A DNA stretch of 49,815 nucleotides from Phycisphaerae bacterium (GCA_017993835.1 JAGOLX010000045.1:1-49815); one strand, 5' to 3'. Counted from the stretch's first letter, positions 8,478 through 17,135 are shown. A program made the numbers and translations. The notes: generated by a model not told the origin, from the letters alone.

Positions 8478-8617
8478 TTCCAAGCCTTCCCAAAAGGGTT
8501 TGCGTCGCCGCATTCTCCCATCGCACGCCCAGGAACGCAACCCGATTCGCTGAACAATCCGTAGGACCCCGGACTACGCAAAAAGGGAAATGATCGACGG
8601 CGATGGGGGAACCATGG

Positions 8618-8755
8618 GAATCATGGGGTCGCATCTGGGAATTAGAGATTATCGCTGACACATCGCCGGTTTCGATTTCCGGCGACAATGACGGTGGGCA
8701 CAGCCCACCCTACGCTTGACGCGGATTCTTGCGTCCCCTTCTTTCCGCCGGGGTT
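8618..8755. repeat. Long dispersed repeat, copy 2 (near full length)
   Basis: About 140 nt: a 5' part with ATTAGAGATT and GGTTTCGATTTCCGGCGACA, a central palindrome GTGGGCACAGCCCAC, then GACGCGGATTCTTGCGTCCC and TTTCCGCCGGGG. The other copies are at 144-228, 9464-9550 (5' part only), 11386-11530, 12818-12905 (3' part) and 46884-46912 (core only). The 3' edge overlaps the end of the AP2-HNH gene. Confidence 0.75.
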
Positions 8756-9423
8756 CGTTGTGCCCTCTGCGGCGAACGGCGCGTCGTTCGCTTCGCGGCA
8801 GGTCTCCTCTTCTTCTTCGCCTTCCTGCCTTTTCTTTCGTGCGGCACGTCTCCTGCACGGCGGTGGGCGTAGACCTGGGCCCTCCGCTCGGCTGACCACT
8901 CCTCGGGGAAGTTCACGCGGGCGAACTCGCCGAACAGCTCGACCACGTTGCGGTCGTAGGCCCGGGCCGCATCGACCTCTTTCTCGAAGAGCCCGAGATA
9001 GAACTGCTCGTTGTTGCAGTAGATCTGGGCGAAGTACTTCTCGCGTTCCTTACGGTAGCTGACGCCTTTGAACCGGGAGTAGGTGCCCTGGATCTTGGCG
9101 GCATTCTGCGTGTTCTCCTGATGCGTGCAGATGCGGAGATTGGCCCGGGTGTTGTCGAGCCTGTTGCGGTTCTTGTGGTCGACGATCCTGCCCGGGGGCG
9201 GTTGCATGATCTGGCGGTGCATGAAGATCAGCTTCTTCTTCTCGTACCGGATGGCATATCCGCCTTGCATGTGCCATTTCCACCGGCTTAACCACTCATA
9301 GTCCGCGTCGTCCACGTAGGCATAGTACCCGTCGCCCAGCGCGATCTGCCTGACGTCGCCTTCAGGTTTCTCGGGCCTGGGTCGGTAGTTCCAGCAGATC
9401 CCGCGGGGAGGCGTCCGTTGCAT
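8710..9423 (-). CDS. Free-standing HNH endonuclease with AP2 DNA-binding domain
   Basis: A 237-residue protein of the HNH-AP2 homing-endonuclease class. An N-terminal domain (residues about 24-60, VDDADYEWLSRWKW) leads into an HNH site (MHRQIM at 68-73; VDHKNRNRLDNTRANLR at 81-97), followed by an AP2/ERF-type DNA-binding domain (SRFKGVSY at 116-123 to FARVNFP near 173). The last 45-50 residues are a very basic Arg/Lys-rich tail encoded inside a dispersed repeat (8618-8755), so the natural C-terminus was probably replaced. A partial copy of the same repeat lies just upstream of the start (9464-9550). No ribosome binding site is obvious. The gene is not inside an intron or intein that I can see. 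Confidence 0.8.
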   Translation of the reverse strand: MQRTPPRGICWNYRPRPEKPEGDVRQIALGDGYYAYVDDADYEWLSRWKWHMQGGYAIRYEKKKLIFMHRQIMQPPPGRIVDHKNRNRLDNTRANLRICTHQENTQNAAKIQGTYSRFKGVSYRKEREKYFAQIYCNNEQFYLGLFEKEVDAARAYDRNVVELFGEFARVNFPEEWSAERRAQVYAHRRAGDVPHERKGRKAKKKRRPAAKRTTRRSPQRAQRTPAERRGRKNPRQA

Positions 9424-9463
9424 CCGGCCGAGCGAATCCGGATGGTTCGCGCAGGCGGGCCAG

Positions 9464-9550
9464 GGGGAATCAGGGGGTCACATCCGGATTTAGGAATTAG
9501 AGGTTGTCCCTGATCCCTCGGTGGTTTCGGTTTCTAGCGACAACGAAGGC
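9464..9550. repeat. Long dispersed repeat, copy 3 (5' part)
   Basis: GGGGGAATCAGGGGGTCACA is followed by GGAATTAGAGGTTGTCCCTG and GGTTTCGGTTTCTAGCGACA, matching the 5' half of the copies at 8618 and 11386 in the same orientation. The palindromic core is absent. With the copy at 8618 it forms imperfect direct repeats around the AP2-HNH gene. Confidence 0.65.
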
Positions 9551-9651
9551 CAAATGAGGGCCAGCCCGGTAATTTCCCGCCCCTCGGCGCAGCCTGCGAA
9601 TGCCTGCAGGCCAAGTCCCCCGACCCGGCGCCGTGGATTCATGAGTTCTGT

Positions 9652-11268
9652 CTAATCACCCAGCGTCATGGGCGCGATCTTGACGTTTTCTAATATGGCT
9701 TGCCCGTTTTCGGCGATGAATCCGATGCGTTGCGGAATGCGGCCGGCTGTGTTGGGATCATGCGTTGTGTTGAACGTCTGCACAAGCAGGTCATCCAGGT
9801 AGAGTTCGAACATGTTCTTGCGGACGAACAGGCGGAAATTGTGATTCCGGTGGGGAACGACGCCGGCCGGCGCGGCGCAGCCTGGGCCGATCACATCCTC
9901 GGAGCGGAACGCTCCGCCGTCGCCAAGGATGAGTCTTCCGATCTCCGTTTGGCCCTGGCTTTGCAGCAGAATCGCGGTTCCCTCGCCGTTCTTCTCTTCC
10001 AGATAGAAACCGGCCGTGGGAGCCACGAGCCGGCGGTCGCGGCAAGTGGCTCGGATCGTTCCTTCGACGACGATGCCTTGGCTGCAATTGACCCTGTCCT
10101 CGAGAACCGCAACCGTTCTCGGCACAGTGAGCCGAAGGAGGGAGTTCTGTTCCGGCTGTGCCTGAAGCTCAAGACGACTGCCGTTTGCGATCATACGGCA
10201 ATTGCCATTCTCGTCGCTGGGATAGACTCTTGTGCATTTCGAGAGATCGATGTCGGTAAATGCGCCATGAATCGCATCGTTGCCTTTCCAGTATCCAAGC
10301 CGGAGGTGGCCTTGGGGATCGACGATCGCTTTCTTCAACGGCGGCAGCCAGGTCTCGCCGGACTCGTAGGAGTAGCCGCTGTACATGTAACTGTTTACGA
10401 GCAGTTCCTCCTTCACGGGGCAGAATCGAGCCCACAAGGAGACCCAGCGGGTTGAATTGCCGCAAAGCCGGAATGCGCCTGAATCGGCGATGAAGGGCCC
10501 GCCGGGAGACCGGGCCACGAGCGTGAAGACGCCGTAGCCCGTGTGGCCCATGTAGTTGAACCATCCCCCGACCAGGTAGAACCGGTCGCCGATCTGATGG
10601 CAGCCGCCGATTTCCAGGATGCCTTCGTCCTTCGGTGTGGGTGGGGGTGGAAAGACGCCCCAGTCGATTGTCAGCGGCGGCTTGCCGGACCAACGAATGC
10701 CATCGTCCGACTCGAGAAATCCGCCGGGCCCGGTGGCGTAACCGTAGTAGCGGGTTTTGTCGCCTTCGACAACCGGCACGACACTCATGCAATCCAGGCG
10801 ACTGTCGGCAGGATACCAACGGGTGTCGGGCAGCAGATCCGCCTGGTTTCCCATGAACGTCCAATGAACGAGATCTTTGGACTCCCAAAACCGGATGACG
10901 TTCTGTACGCCCGGCTTAGTGAAGCTGCCGTGGTTCATGATGAACCGGTCGCCAACCCGATGCACGGCCATGGCCCAGATGTTGAAAGGAGCGTCCTGGA
11001 TCACCGGCCCGCCATCCTTCCAATGCACGCCGTCCTTTGAGGTCGCCAGCCAGACATTGCGGAAGTTGTTATCGTCACCGCCTGTCTTGTACATGCTGAA
11101 GAGATAGAACTGATCCTGGTGCCAGAGCGCGAAGCCGTCCTTGAATCGTCCCACGGATGGCTTGTATAACATCGCGGCACAGTCGCTGCCCCACAGCAGA
11201 ATCAACGGAACGAAGGCGGTGGCTGCTGCTCGGAAACCTGCACGCGAGCGATTACAGAGAACCGTCAT
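9652..11268 (-). CDS. Secreted GH32/GH43-like beta-propeller protein with C-terminal sandwich domain
   Basis: A 538-residue exported protein. After an N-terminal hydrophobic segment (AAATAFVPLILLWGSDCAA) come propeller-type repeats typical of five-bladed glycosidases: GFALWHQDQFYLFSMY near 44-59, VWLATSKDGVHW near 71-82, RFWESKDLVHWTFMG near 126-140, and further blades to about residue 340. The C-terminal 180 residues form a second, beta-rich domain ending in GFIAENGQAILENVKI, like the sandwich domain of GH32 enzymes. I could not assign the catalytic acids securely, so a sugar-binding, non-catalytic role is possible. A promoter lies at 11341-11370, and AGGA sits about 10 nt before the start. 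Confidence 0.7.
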   Translation of the reverse strand: MTVLCNRSRAGFRAAATAFVPLILLWGSDCAAMLYKPSVGRFKDGFALWHQDQFYLFSMYKTGGDDNNFRNVWLATSKDGVHWKDGGPVIQDAPFNIWAMAVHRVGDRFIMNHGSFTKPGVQNVIRFWESKDLVHWTFMGNQADLLPDTRWYPADSRLDCMSVVPVVEGDKTRYYGYATGPGGFLESDDGIRWSGKPPLTIDWGVFPPPPTPKDEGILEIGGCHQIGDRFYLVGGWFNYMGHTGYGVFTLVARSPGGPFIADSGAFRLCGNSTRWVSLWARFCPVKEELLVNSYMYSGYSYESGETWLPPLKKAIVDPQGHLRLGYWKGNDAIHGAFTDIDLSKCTRVYPSDENGNCRMIANGSRLELQAQPEQNSLLRLTVPRTVAVLEDRVNCSQGIVVEGTIRATCRDRRLVAPTAGFYLEEKNGEGTAILLQSQGQTEIGRLILGDGGAFRSEDVIGPGCAAPAGVVPHRNHNFRLFVRKNMFELYLDDLLVQTFNTTHDPNTAGRIPQRIGFIAENGQAILENVKIAPMTLGD

Positions 11269-11340
11269 GCTGGTATCGTCCTAAACCGACATTTCCCATG
11301 TGACTTCTGTCCGGCAATGGCGCCGGTCACCTGATCTACA

Positions 11341-11370
11341 AATGTACCACCGTTTCCGCGCGGAATTCAA
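11341..11370 (-). promoter_or_regulatory. Promoter for the GH32-like gene
   Basis: On the minus strand TTGAAT (complement of 11365-11370) and TACATT (complement of 11341-11346) are 18 nt apart, placing the transcript start near 11334, some 65 nt before the coding start. Confidence 0.5.
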
Positions 11371-11385
11371 GTGCAAGACACTCCC

Positions 11386-11530
11386 GGGGAATCGGAGGGT
11401 CGCATCCGGAATGAGGAATCAGAGATTGTCCGTGATCCCTCGGCGGTTTCGATTTCTGGCGACCACGACGGTGGGCATGGCCCGCGTTACCGCTGACGCG
11501 GATTCTTGTGTCCCTTTCTTTCCGCCGGGG
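11386..11530. repeat. Long dispersed repeat, copy 4 (near full length)
   Basis: Same order as copy 2: GGGGAATCGGAGGGTCGCAT, then AGAGATTGTCCGTGATCCC, GGTTTCGATTTCTGGCGACC, a decayed core GTGGGCATGGCCCGC, and GACGCGGATTCTTGTGTCCC up to TTTCCGCCGGGG. Same orientation as copies 2 and 3. The rest of 11269-11742 shows no gene. Confidence 0.75.
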
Positions 11531-11742
11531 AACTGTGAGGATCGGCCCGGAATGGCACTTCCCCAGGCCGCAATTGGAGGCTGACGGGGTGCATCTTGAA
11601 CCAGGAGCTATTCGGCGTCCGGGTCCGGCGCTGGCTTCGGCTTCGCGTGACCAGAACGGTAGGACGGAGCGGGGACCCCAAACCGGGAAGAGAGAGCCAG
11701 CCCTCAACATGGAAACGTGGAAACCAGGTGGCGAGGTCACCA

Positions 11743-11771
11743 TTGCACCGAAGGGAGAACTGCCGTAGACT
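11743..11771 (+). promoter_or_regulatory. Promoter for the lipid kinase gene
   Basis: TTGCAC at 11743-11748 and TAGACT at 11766-11771 are 17 nt apart. The start codon of the kinase gene at 11814 is about 35 nt downstream of the expected transcript start. Confidence 0.45.
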
Positions 11772-11813
11772 GGGCACCCAAAACCTTGCAGTAGGAGATC
11801 GTCTCTGGGATCC

Positions 11814-12845
11814 ATGTCCACGAACATCGTGATCGTCAATGAGAGAGCCAACTGGGGGCGGTGCGGATCGAGGCTGCGGAAGATCACCGACCTGCTCCGC
11901 AGGCAGGGTTTTCCCTTTTGCCTGACGACCAGCCAAGGCCCTCAACACGCGGGTGAGCTGGCGGCAGCAGCCGCGGCGGACCACGCAGACACCGTCGTCG
12001 TCGTGGGCGGCGACGGCACGATCAATGAGGTCGTCAACGGACTCTTCGCTTCCGGGTGCAGCCACGTGCCTCGGATCGGCATCATCCCTTTGGGATCGTC
12101 GAATGATTTCTCCAAGAGCCTCGGGATTCCGCAGGGTCTTGCCCAGGCGTGTCAGACCGTCACGTGCGGGACGGTCCGAGGCGTCGATATCGGTCGGGTT
12201 GGCTCGCAGTACTTCTGCTCGGCCTCGTGTCTCGGCTATTTTGCCGAGATTGCGGCGCGGAGCATGCAGATGAGACGCCTTGGCGGGTCGCTGCGATACA
12301 CGCTGCCGGCCCTGAGCGTGATCCGGGAGATGGCGTCGGGCTGGCAAATGGACATCCGCACGGACAGCGCGGTCTTTCGCGGCACGTACGCCGTGCTCCT
12401 CGTCGGCAATGCGCCCCGTTTCGGCGGGCTGACGATGTTGCCCGGCGCGCGGTTCAACGATGGCGTCTTCGACTGCCTGCTCATCGAGATGGCCAGCAAA
12501 TGGGAGGCGCTGCACCTGATCCCGCTGGTTTACGGGAAGGCCTTGGAACGCCACAAGAGGGTCATTCGGTTTCAGACCCGAACCCTTTCCGTCTCGCTCA
12601 GTTCCGCCTCCCGGCTGTGCAACGATGGCGAAGTGCATCCCACTCCTTTCCACCAGCTCGTATACACGGTGCTGCCGCAGCGACTGCCGGTCATTTGCCG
12701 AGCGAGGCAGGATCTTGGCATCAGGGCGCAGGACGCCGCCGGAGAGACTCAGTTGCAGGGACATGGACCGGAGCGGCGGGAAGGGGCGCCTCTGGAACCA
12801 GGAGTCGCAGCTGAGAATGGTGGGCACAGCCCACCCTACGCCTGA
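11814..12845 (+). CDS. Diacylglycerol kinase-family lipid kinase (YegS/BmrU/DgkB type)
   Basis: A 343-residue soluble protein of the DAGK catalytic family, which phosphorylates lipids such as diacylglycerol or sphingosine with ATP. Visible signatures are VVVVGGDGTINEVVNGL (about 61-77), IGIIPLGSSNDFSKSLGIP (88-106), and the late motif GGLTMLPGARFNDGVFDCL (204-222), the Asp-containing metal/ATP region. Family members usually run 290-320 residues, and here the last 40-50 look foreign: the frame enters a dispersed repeat at about 12818, and the residues AENGGHSPPYA plus the stop are repeat-encoded. The start at 11814 has only a weak site upstream (AGGAG at 11793-11797 is 16 nt away). Confidence 0.87.
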   Translation: MSTNIVIVNERANWGRCGSRLRKITDLLRRQGFPFCLTTSQGPQHAGELAAAAAADHADTVVVVGGDGTINEVVNGLFASGCSHVPRIGIIPLGSSNDFSKSLGIPQGLAQACQTVTCGTVRGVDIGRVGSQYFCSASCLGYFAEIAARSMQMRRLGGSLRYTLPALSVIREMASGWQMDIRTDSAVFRGTYAVLLVGNAPRFGGLTMLPGARFNDGVFDCLLIEMASKWEALHLIPLVYGKALERHKRVIRFQTRTLSVSLSSASRLCNDGEVHPTPFHQLVYTVLPQRLPVICRARQDLGIRAQDAAGETQLQGHGPERREGAPLEPGVAAENGGHSPPYA

Positions 12846-12905
12846 CGGTATGTCGTTTGTCTCGCGACAAGTCTCCTCATTTCCTTCGCCTTGCTGGTGC
12901 TTTCT
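12818..12905. repeat. Long dispersed repeat, copy 5 (3' part)
   Basis: The core GTGGGCACAGCCCACCCTAC is followed by TCGCGACAAGTCTCCTCATT and TTCCTTCGCCTTGCTGGTGC. The latter two match 8800-8840, downstream of copy 2, showing that the element can extend further 3'. It supplies the stop codon (12843-12845) of the lipid kinase gene. Confidence 0.65.
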
Positions 12906-13008
12906 TGCGTCACATTCTACGTCTTCGTTCACCTTTGTATAGGATGGGTGCGGCCATGCGGACGGAGGGCGTTCGCGCCCGGAAAGGGCTGTTATTCTGC
13001 CATCGATA

Positions 13009-13017
13009 TGGTATAAT
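13009..13017 (+). promoter_or_regulatory. Extended -10 promoter for the pseudopilin-like gene
   Basis: TGGTATAAT at 13009-13017 is a perfect extended -10 element. No good -35 hexamer is visible, which is common for this promoter class. Transcription near 13024 leaves a leader of about 18 nt containing GAGGAAGG just before the ATG at 13042. Confidence 0.6.
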
Positions 13018-13041
13018 ACGGTCGGTTCGAGGAAGGGCACT

Positions 13042-13893
13042 ATGGGTGAAAGAAGAACAGGTGCCGCGAGGGGAAGGGGCAGGGCACTGCCGGGGAGGAT
13101 GTTCTACGCGAGGCGCAGCGGCCCGCATGTCCGCCCAATCATCCATCATCCATTATCCATCATCAATCGCGGCGCCTTTACGCTGATCGAGCTGCTGGTG
13201 GTGATCTCTATTCTCGTGCTGCTGATGGCGGTGCTGCTGCCGGCCCTGTCGCGAGCTCGCAAGCACGCGAGGGCTGTGGTATGCCAGGCCAACCTGCGAC
13301 AGTGGGGTCTTGCCTATTCCGCTTACGTCGCCGAGAACGAGGGCAAGATGTGGGTGGGAACGTATGGTCCGTTCGCTCACCTGCAGTCGCATCTCGCCGA
13401 CTCGAACGAGATGCTCACCTGTCCGACGGCCCCTCGCCCATCGACCAGCACAGAGGTGGTGAACATCCAGCAGACCATGTGGCGCGCCGGTGCGAGCGGC
13501 GGCTATGGACACAACACTTTTACCGCAGGGGGGAGGTTTGATCCCGCGGAGAGCAACTACGATCGTGTGAAGGGGTGGGGGCGCATCCCCCTGCTCTTTG
13601 ACTGCGGCCTCCCCGGCGTCTGGCCGTTCCCTGACGATCCCCCGCCGGAGTACGAAGGCGACTGTTCAACCGTAGACGGTAGCTGGTCGACCATGAAGAT
13701 GGTATGCGTCAATCGCCACAGTGCGCGAATCAACATGCTCTTCCTGGACTGGTCGCTGCGTCCCGTCGGACTGAAAGAGATCTGGACATTGAAGTGGTAT
13801 TCCGAGTTCGATATGGCCGGGAAGTGGACCCAGGCCGGCGGCGTCCAGCCCGAGGACTGGCCCAAGTGGATGCGGCGGTTCAAGGACTATTGA
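13042..13893 (+). CDS. Prepilin-like protein with N-terminal methylation motif
   Basis: A 283-residue type II secretion/type IV pilin-like protein of the kind greatly expanded in planctomycetes. The cleavage and methylation motif [14 protein letters not shown] lies at residues about 47-60, followed by a hydrophobic helix, then [20 protein letters not shown], and near the C-terminus [16 protein letters not shown], the usual His...Asp 'H-X9-DG'-like pattern, here with DW in place of DG. The leader before the cleavage site (46 residues, basic) is unusually long; part of it is encoded by a simple ATCCATCATCC-type run at 13138-13165. The start at 13042 fits both GAGGAAGG and the promoter; ATG 13099 is the alternative. 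Confidence 0.8.
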   Translation: MGERRTGAARGRGRALPGRMFYARRSGPHVRPIIHHPLSIINRGAFTLIELLVVISILVLLMAVLLPALSRARKHARAVVCQANLRQWGLAYSAYVAENEGKMWVGTYGPFAHLQSHLADSNEMLTCPTAPRPSTSTEVVNIQQTMWRAGASGGYGHNTFTAGGRFDPAESNYDRVKGWGRIPLLFDCGLPGVWPFPDDPPPEYEGDCSTVDGSWSTMKMVCVNRHSARINMLFLDWSLRPVGLKEIWTLKWYSEFDMAGKWTQAGGVQPEDWPKWMRRFKDY

Positions 13894-14038
13894 TACGACC
13901 CTGGCACTTGCGCGGATTGAGATGGGGGACTTCACAGGGGACGCGGCGGTGACGGTGACGCGGGGGACATCCGCGGGTGGGACTGACCTTTCTGTTGGGC
14001 GGGATCCTCGCATATGGCAAGGTATTGTGCTGACTCTG

Positions 14039-14120
14039 TCATTCCCGCGCAGGCGGGAATCCAGAAGTCATGGGATGGCGGATGTCCCAGGATATGGATT
14101 CCTGCGTTCGCAGGAATGAC
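14039..14120. repeat. REP pair of the GCGGGAATCCA family
   Basis: TCATTCCCGCGCAGGCGGGA at 14039-14058 and GGATTCCTGCGTTCGCAGGA at 14097-14116 face each other across a spacer, the same architecture as 6859-6942. The remaining gene-free DNA between 13894 and 14346 shows nothing I can name. Confidence 0.65.
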
Positions 14121-14346
14121 AGCGTCCAGCCCATGGTTCGTCGCCCCACAGGAGACAGCAGAACGGTCATTCACCCGAACACTCGGTGCGTCGCGGCCCC
14201 CTCATTGACACGTCGGGAATCGCAAGGTACCCTCCTTCCAGCCGGAGTGAACCTGGCGCGGCGGTCTGGGTCCTCCGTCGGGTCCGGTGCTGTGATTGTT
14301 GTCCGCTCCGTTCGTTCCACAAGTCTACATGATGAAAGCTAACGCG

Positions 14347-15360
14347 ATGAATCGACGCGAAGTGTTGAAAGCCGGTTGCGGGGCCGCCCTGGCGGCGGCC
14401 GGGTTGGGTCCGAGTTCCTTTGCGGCCGAGTCGGCCGGCGGGGCAGCGCCTGCGCTGACGATGTCACCGTCCATGAAGAATTTGGACCAGGCCGTCCGGC
14501 TGCTGTTCGACGAGTACGTCCGCGATCCGTCGATCTGCCTGGCCGCCGACGGCAACTATTACCTCACCGGCACGACATCGGGCCAGAACTGCATCCGCCT
14601 GTGGAGGTCGAAGGACCTGGTCCAGTGGGAGAAGCTGGACTTCGAGTGGCGCTACGGCGACAGCCCCTGGCACCAGAACTACAAGGCCAAGGGTTGCCCG
14701 CTCTGGGCGCCGGAAGTCCACTACAAGAAGGGCACGTTCTGGCTGACGTACAGTATGCCGACCTACACGGGCGAGTTCAAGGACTCCGGCTCTGGGCTCC
14801 TGTGGAGCACGACCGGCAAGGCCGAGGGGCCGTACGTCGACGTCTCGCCCGACGAGCGACTGGGCGACGAGATCGACGCGTCGCTCTTCGAGGACAGCGA
14901 CGGCACGGTCTACTTCGTCTGGCATTGCGGCAAGATCCGCAAAATGAAGCCCGACCTGAGCGGGCCCGCCGAGCCGGGGCGCAAGCTCCAGATCGCTGTG
15001 CCGGACCCCGATCCGACGCACCATTCGGACCTGTGCGCGAAGATCCACGGCCCGAACTCGTTCGACCACATCGGCTACGAAGGCGTGTTCCTCCTGAAGA
15101 TCGGCGACACGTACGTGCTGACCGCCTCCGACCATTGGGACGGCAAGTACACCTGCTGGGCCGCGACATCGAAGAATATCTACGGCCCGTACAGCGCCCG
15201 CTATCCGGCCATTCCGAACGGCGGGCACAACATGTTCTTCAAGGACAAGTCGGGCCAGTGGTGGTCCACGATCTTCAACGGCCCGGTGAACGAGAAGCCT
15301 GCCATTCTGCCGGTGACGATCGCAGCAAATGGCCAGATCTCGCTGCGCGAAGTGAGTTGA
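14347..15360 (+). CDS. Exported GH43-family glycosidase (Tat signal)
   Basis: A 337-residue family 43 glycoside hydrolase, a five-bladed propeller enzyme typically acting on arabinose- or xylose-containing glycans. The N-terminus MNRREVLKAGCGAALAAAG is a twin-arginine signal. The three catalytic positions of the family can be picked out: base Asp60 in RDPSI, pKa-tuning Asp177 in IDASLFED, and acid Glu245 in GYEGVFLL. Blade sequences such as IRLWRSKDLVQWEKLDF recur. An ATG at 14296 in the same frame would add 17 residues before the Tat motif and is less likely. Likely periplasmic. Linkage specificity cannot be told from sequence alone. Confidence 0.87.
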   Translation: MNRREVLKAGCGAALAAAGLGPSSFAAESAGGAAPALTMSPSMKNLDQAVRLLFDEYVRDPSICLAADGNYYLTGTTSGQNCIRLWRSKDLVQWEKLDFEWRYGDSPWHQNYKAKGCPLWAPEVHYKKGTFWLTYSMPTYTGEFKDSGSGLLWSTTGKAEGPYVDVSPDERLGDEIDASLFEDSDGTVYFVWHCGKIRKMKPDLSGPAEPGRKLQIAVPDPDPTHHSDLCAKIHGPNSFDHIGYEGVFLLKIGDTYVLTASDHWDGKYTCWAATSKNIYGPYSARYPAIPNGGHNMFFKDKSGQWWSTIFNGPVNEKPAILPVTIAANGQISLREVS

Positions 15361-15934
15361 AACAAAAGGCGGCCGACCAAGGACGGATCACGAGGAAAGG
15401 CAACTCGTAGGGGCGACGCATGCGTCTCCCTCAGGCACGGCCCCAAGCGCGTCCCGCATGATGAAAAAGAGAAACCGCAGAGGTCGCGGAGGCGCGCAAA
15501 GCGGCCTCGTAGGGGCGAATTACCATTCGCCCAATCCCCTCGAACGCCATTTGTCCACCGATCAACCCAGATAAACGCGGACGGAAGCACGTAGCGCGTA
15601 GGATGGGCTTGGAGCCCATGCGGACAGAGTTCGCAACGAACCCCAGCATAGAACACGCAGAAGCTTAAAACAAGGGCTGGCCCTCGAAGTCCCGGAACCA
15701 AGAGCGTTTATCGCTTTGCAGGGTGCCAGCGGAGAGGCCCGCAACTCGGGCCAGTCTCTGACAGTCCCGCCGGTACCCCGTAATGCGTCAAAGGCACTCT
15801 CTCGTCCGAAGAAGCCCCCTTGCCCTCCGCCTTCGTCCCGGCGATAATGCCTCAGGCAGAACACTGAAGAAGAATTATCTGTCGAGCCCACTGAGAAGCG
15901 GGTGAACAGGGCAATGACTCTTAGGTAGTGGATA
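15361..15934. other. Gene-free spacer with several palindromes
   Basis: No gene seen. It contains a copy of the CGCAGAGGTCGC repeat (15477-15500) and two clean palindromes: GGGCGAAT/ATTCGCCC at 15513-15532 (4-nt loop) and ATGGGCT/AGCCCAT at 15603-15619 (3-nt loop). A GGGGCGACGCATGCGTCTCC unit at 15412-15431 is also palindromic at its centre. Confidence 0.55.
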
Positions 15935-16702
15935 ATGGGTATACTGAATCCAGAGTATGTTATCATGCCCTTCAAGCAGTTGTTGGCCAATTGTCACAAC
16001 AATGTGCTTCTGGGACTAAGGCTCGTTGAGAAACTCGAGAAGTTTCCAGACCCCTCAAATGAGGAACTTCAGCTCGTACAAATTCAACTGCTATTAGGCA
16101 ACCGATCTTTGGGCTTGAGCCAAACAAAGGAGCTATTCAAGCAATGGATATTGGTAAATGGGTTTGAAGATATCCACAAGTGCATCAGGATAACCCTGGA
16201 GAGGCTGTTTGTATTTAAGGCTATAGAGAACCAATTACTGAGCAATCCCTCTTTGGATATCGCGAGAGTCGAACCCCTGCTGAGGGTCAAGGCCAACAAG
16301 TTCAATTATCCGGATCTGCTGCACGCGGTGCACGCTGAATTAGGAGGCACCTTGTCCTACGAGAAGCAGTTGGAGACAATGAATAACGCAAGGAACTGCT
16401 TGGTTCACAGGAATGGCAGGGTTGCGGAAAAAGACTGCAATAACGATCAGAATGATAGGTTGGTGATTGTTGGCAACAGATTCAAACTCTTCTTCAAGAG
16501 AGGCGATGAAGAAGTCCCTGCCGAGATTGGCAAGCCCGGACCAGAGAATGCAGCTCTTATGTTGGGTGCCGAGGAATTCACAATCGAATTTGCCATTGGG
16601 GCCACACTGGATATCACGTTAAAGCAATTCATCGATATCATGAGTACCTGCATTTTCTTCAACGCAGATGTTGAGGAGAGACTGAAGGGCAGGAAAACGT
16701 GA
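15935..16702 (+). CDS. HEPN-like protein in A/T-rich DNA
   Basis: A 255-residue soluble, helix-rich protein that I do not recognise beyond a HEPN-like core. METMNNARNCLVHRNG-like sequence near 148-161 holds R153-N-C-L-V-H158, an Rx4H motif placed in a helix, as in HEPN RNases. The C-terminal 80 residues look beta-rich (RLVIVGNRFKLFFKRGDEEV). Codon use is strikingly richer in A and T than in all neighbours, which suggests recent acquisition. ATGs at 15935 and 15965 are both possible, and neither has a strong ribosome binding site. It stands alone with no obvious antitoxin partner. A stress, toxin or defence role is inference only. Confidence 0.55.
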   Translation: MGILNPEYVIMPFKQLLANCHNNVLLGLRLVEKLEKFPDPSNEELQLVQIQLLLGNRSLGLSQTKELFKQWILVNGFEDIHKCIRITLERLFVFKAIENQLLSNPSLDIARVEPLLRVKANKFNYPDLLHAVHAELGGTLSYEKQLETMNNARNCLVHRNGRVAEKDCNNDQNDRLVIVGNRFKLFFKRGDEEVPAEIGKPGPENAALMLGAEEFTIEFAIGATLDITLKQFIDIMSTCIFFNADVEERLKGRKT

Positions 16703-16850
16703 CGGAGAGCCTCTATTGTCGGATTGCGCCTCCAGTAGACCAGGGGCAATTCGAGGACCTCGACGGGCAGCCCGTAGGCTAGAGGTAGAGGCATGAGAAG
16801 CCGCCGAGAGTCATCCACAGGAGTTTCAGGTGGCTGGCGGTCCAACATCC

Positions 16851-17135
16851 TCAGATGCTCCGCTCAGGGCGCTCGCGTTTGCTGTAGCGGAGGTAGAGCG
16901 CGATCTCGGTGCCGACGAAGATGAAATTCAAAACGTATAGCGCGACGACCCAGTCGAGCCGGCCCAGGAGCTTGGAGAGGATGCCTGCGAGGTAGCCCAT
17001 CTCGACGACGACCAGGAAGAACAGGCTCATGCCCGCGACGTTTCGCGTTCGCAGGGTCTTGGCGATGGCGACGGGCCAGGATACGCCGAAGCAGATCATC
17101 ATCATCGCTTCAAAATAGGGGGCCAGGAATTGCAT
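16851..17135 (-). CDS. Small PQ-loop/SemiSWEET-like membrane protein
   Basis: A 94-residue protein with three predicted membrane helices (about 6-25, 36-55, 62-83) and the pattern CFGVSWPVAIAKTLRTRNVAGMSL, which resembles the PQ-loop region of SemiSWEET-type transporters: a helix, a basic turn, then a Gly/Ser-rich helix start. SemiSWEETs are sugar uniporters that act as dimers and are close to this size. The exact PQ dipeptide is absent (WP instead), so transport of sugar is only a suggestion. The start has GGAG 7 nt upstream. It is monocistronic, with gene-poor DNA on both sides. Confidence 0.6.
   Translation of the reverse strand: MQFLAPYFEAMMMICFGVSWPVAIAKTLRTRNVAGMSLFFLVVVEMGYLAGILSKLLGRLDWVVALYVLNFIFVGTEIALYLRYSKRERPERSI

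Noticed and set aside
11487-13040. Long minus-strand open frame opposite the lipid kinase.
   Set aside because: It crosses two dispersed repeat copies and the kinase gene; residues with the pattern VGWAVPT come only from the repeat core read in reverse.
13042-13893. Functional type IV pilus locus.
   Set aside because: Only one prepilin-like gene is present, with no assembly ATPase or peptidase in the window; the family is widely scattered in planctomycetes.
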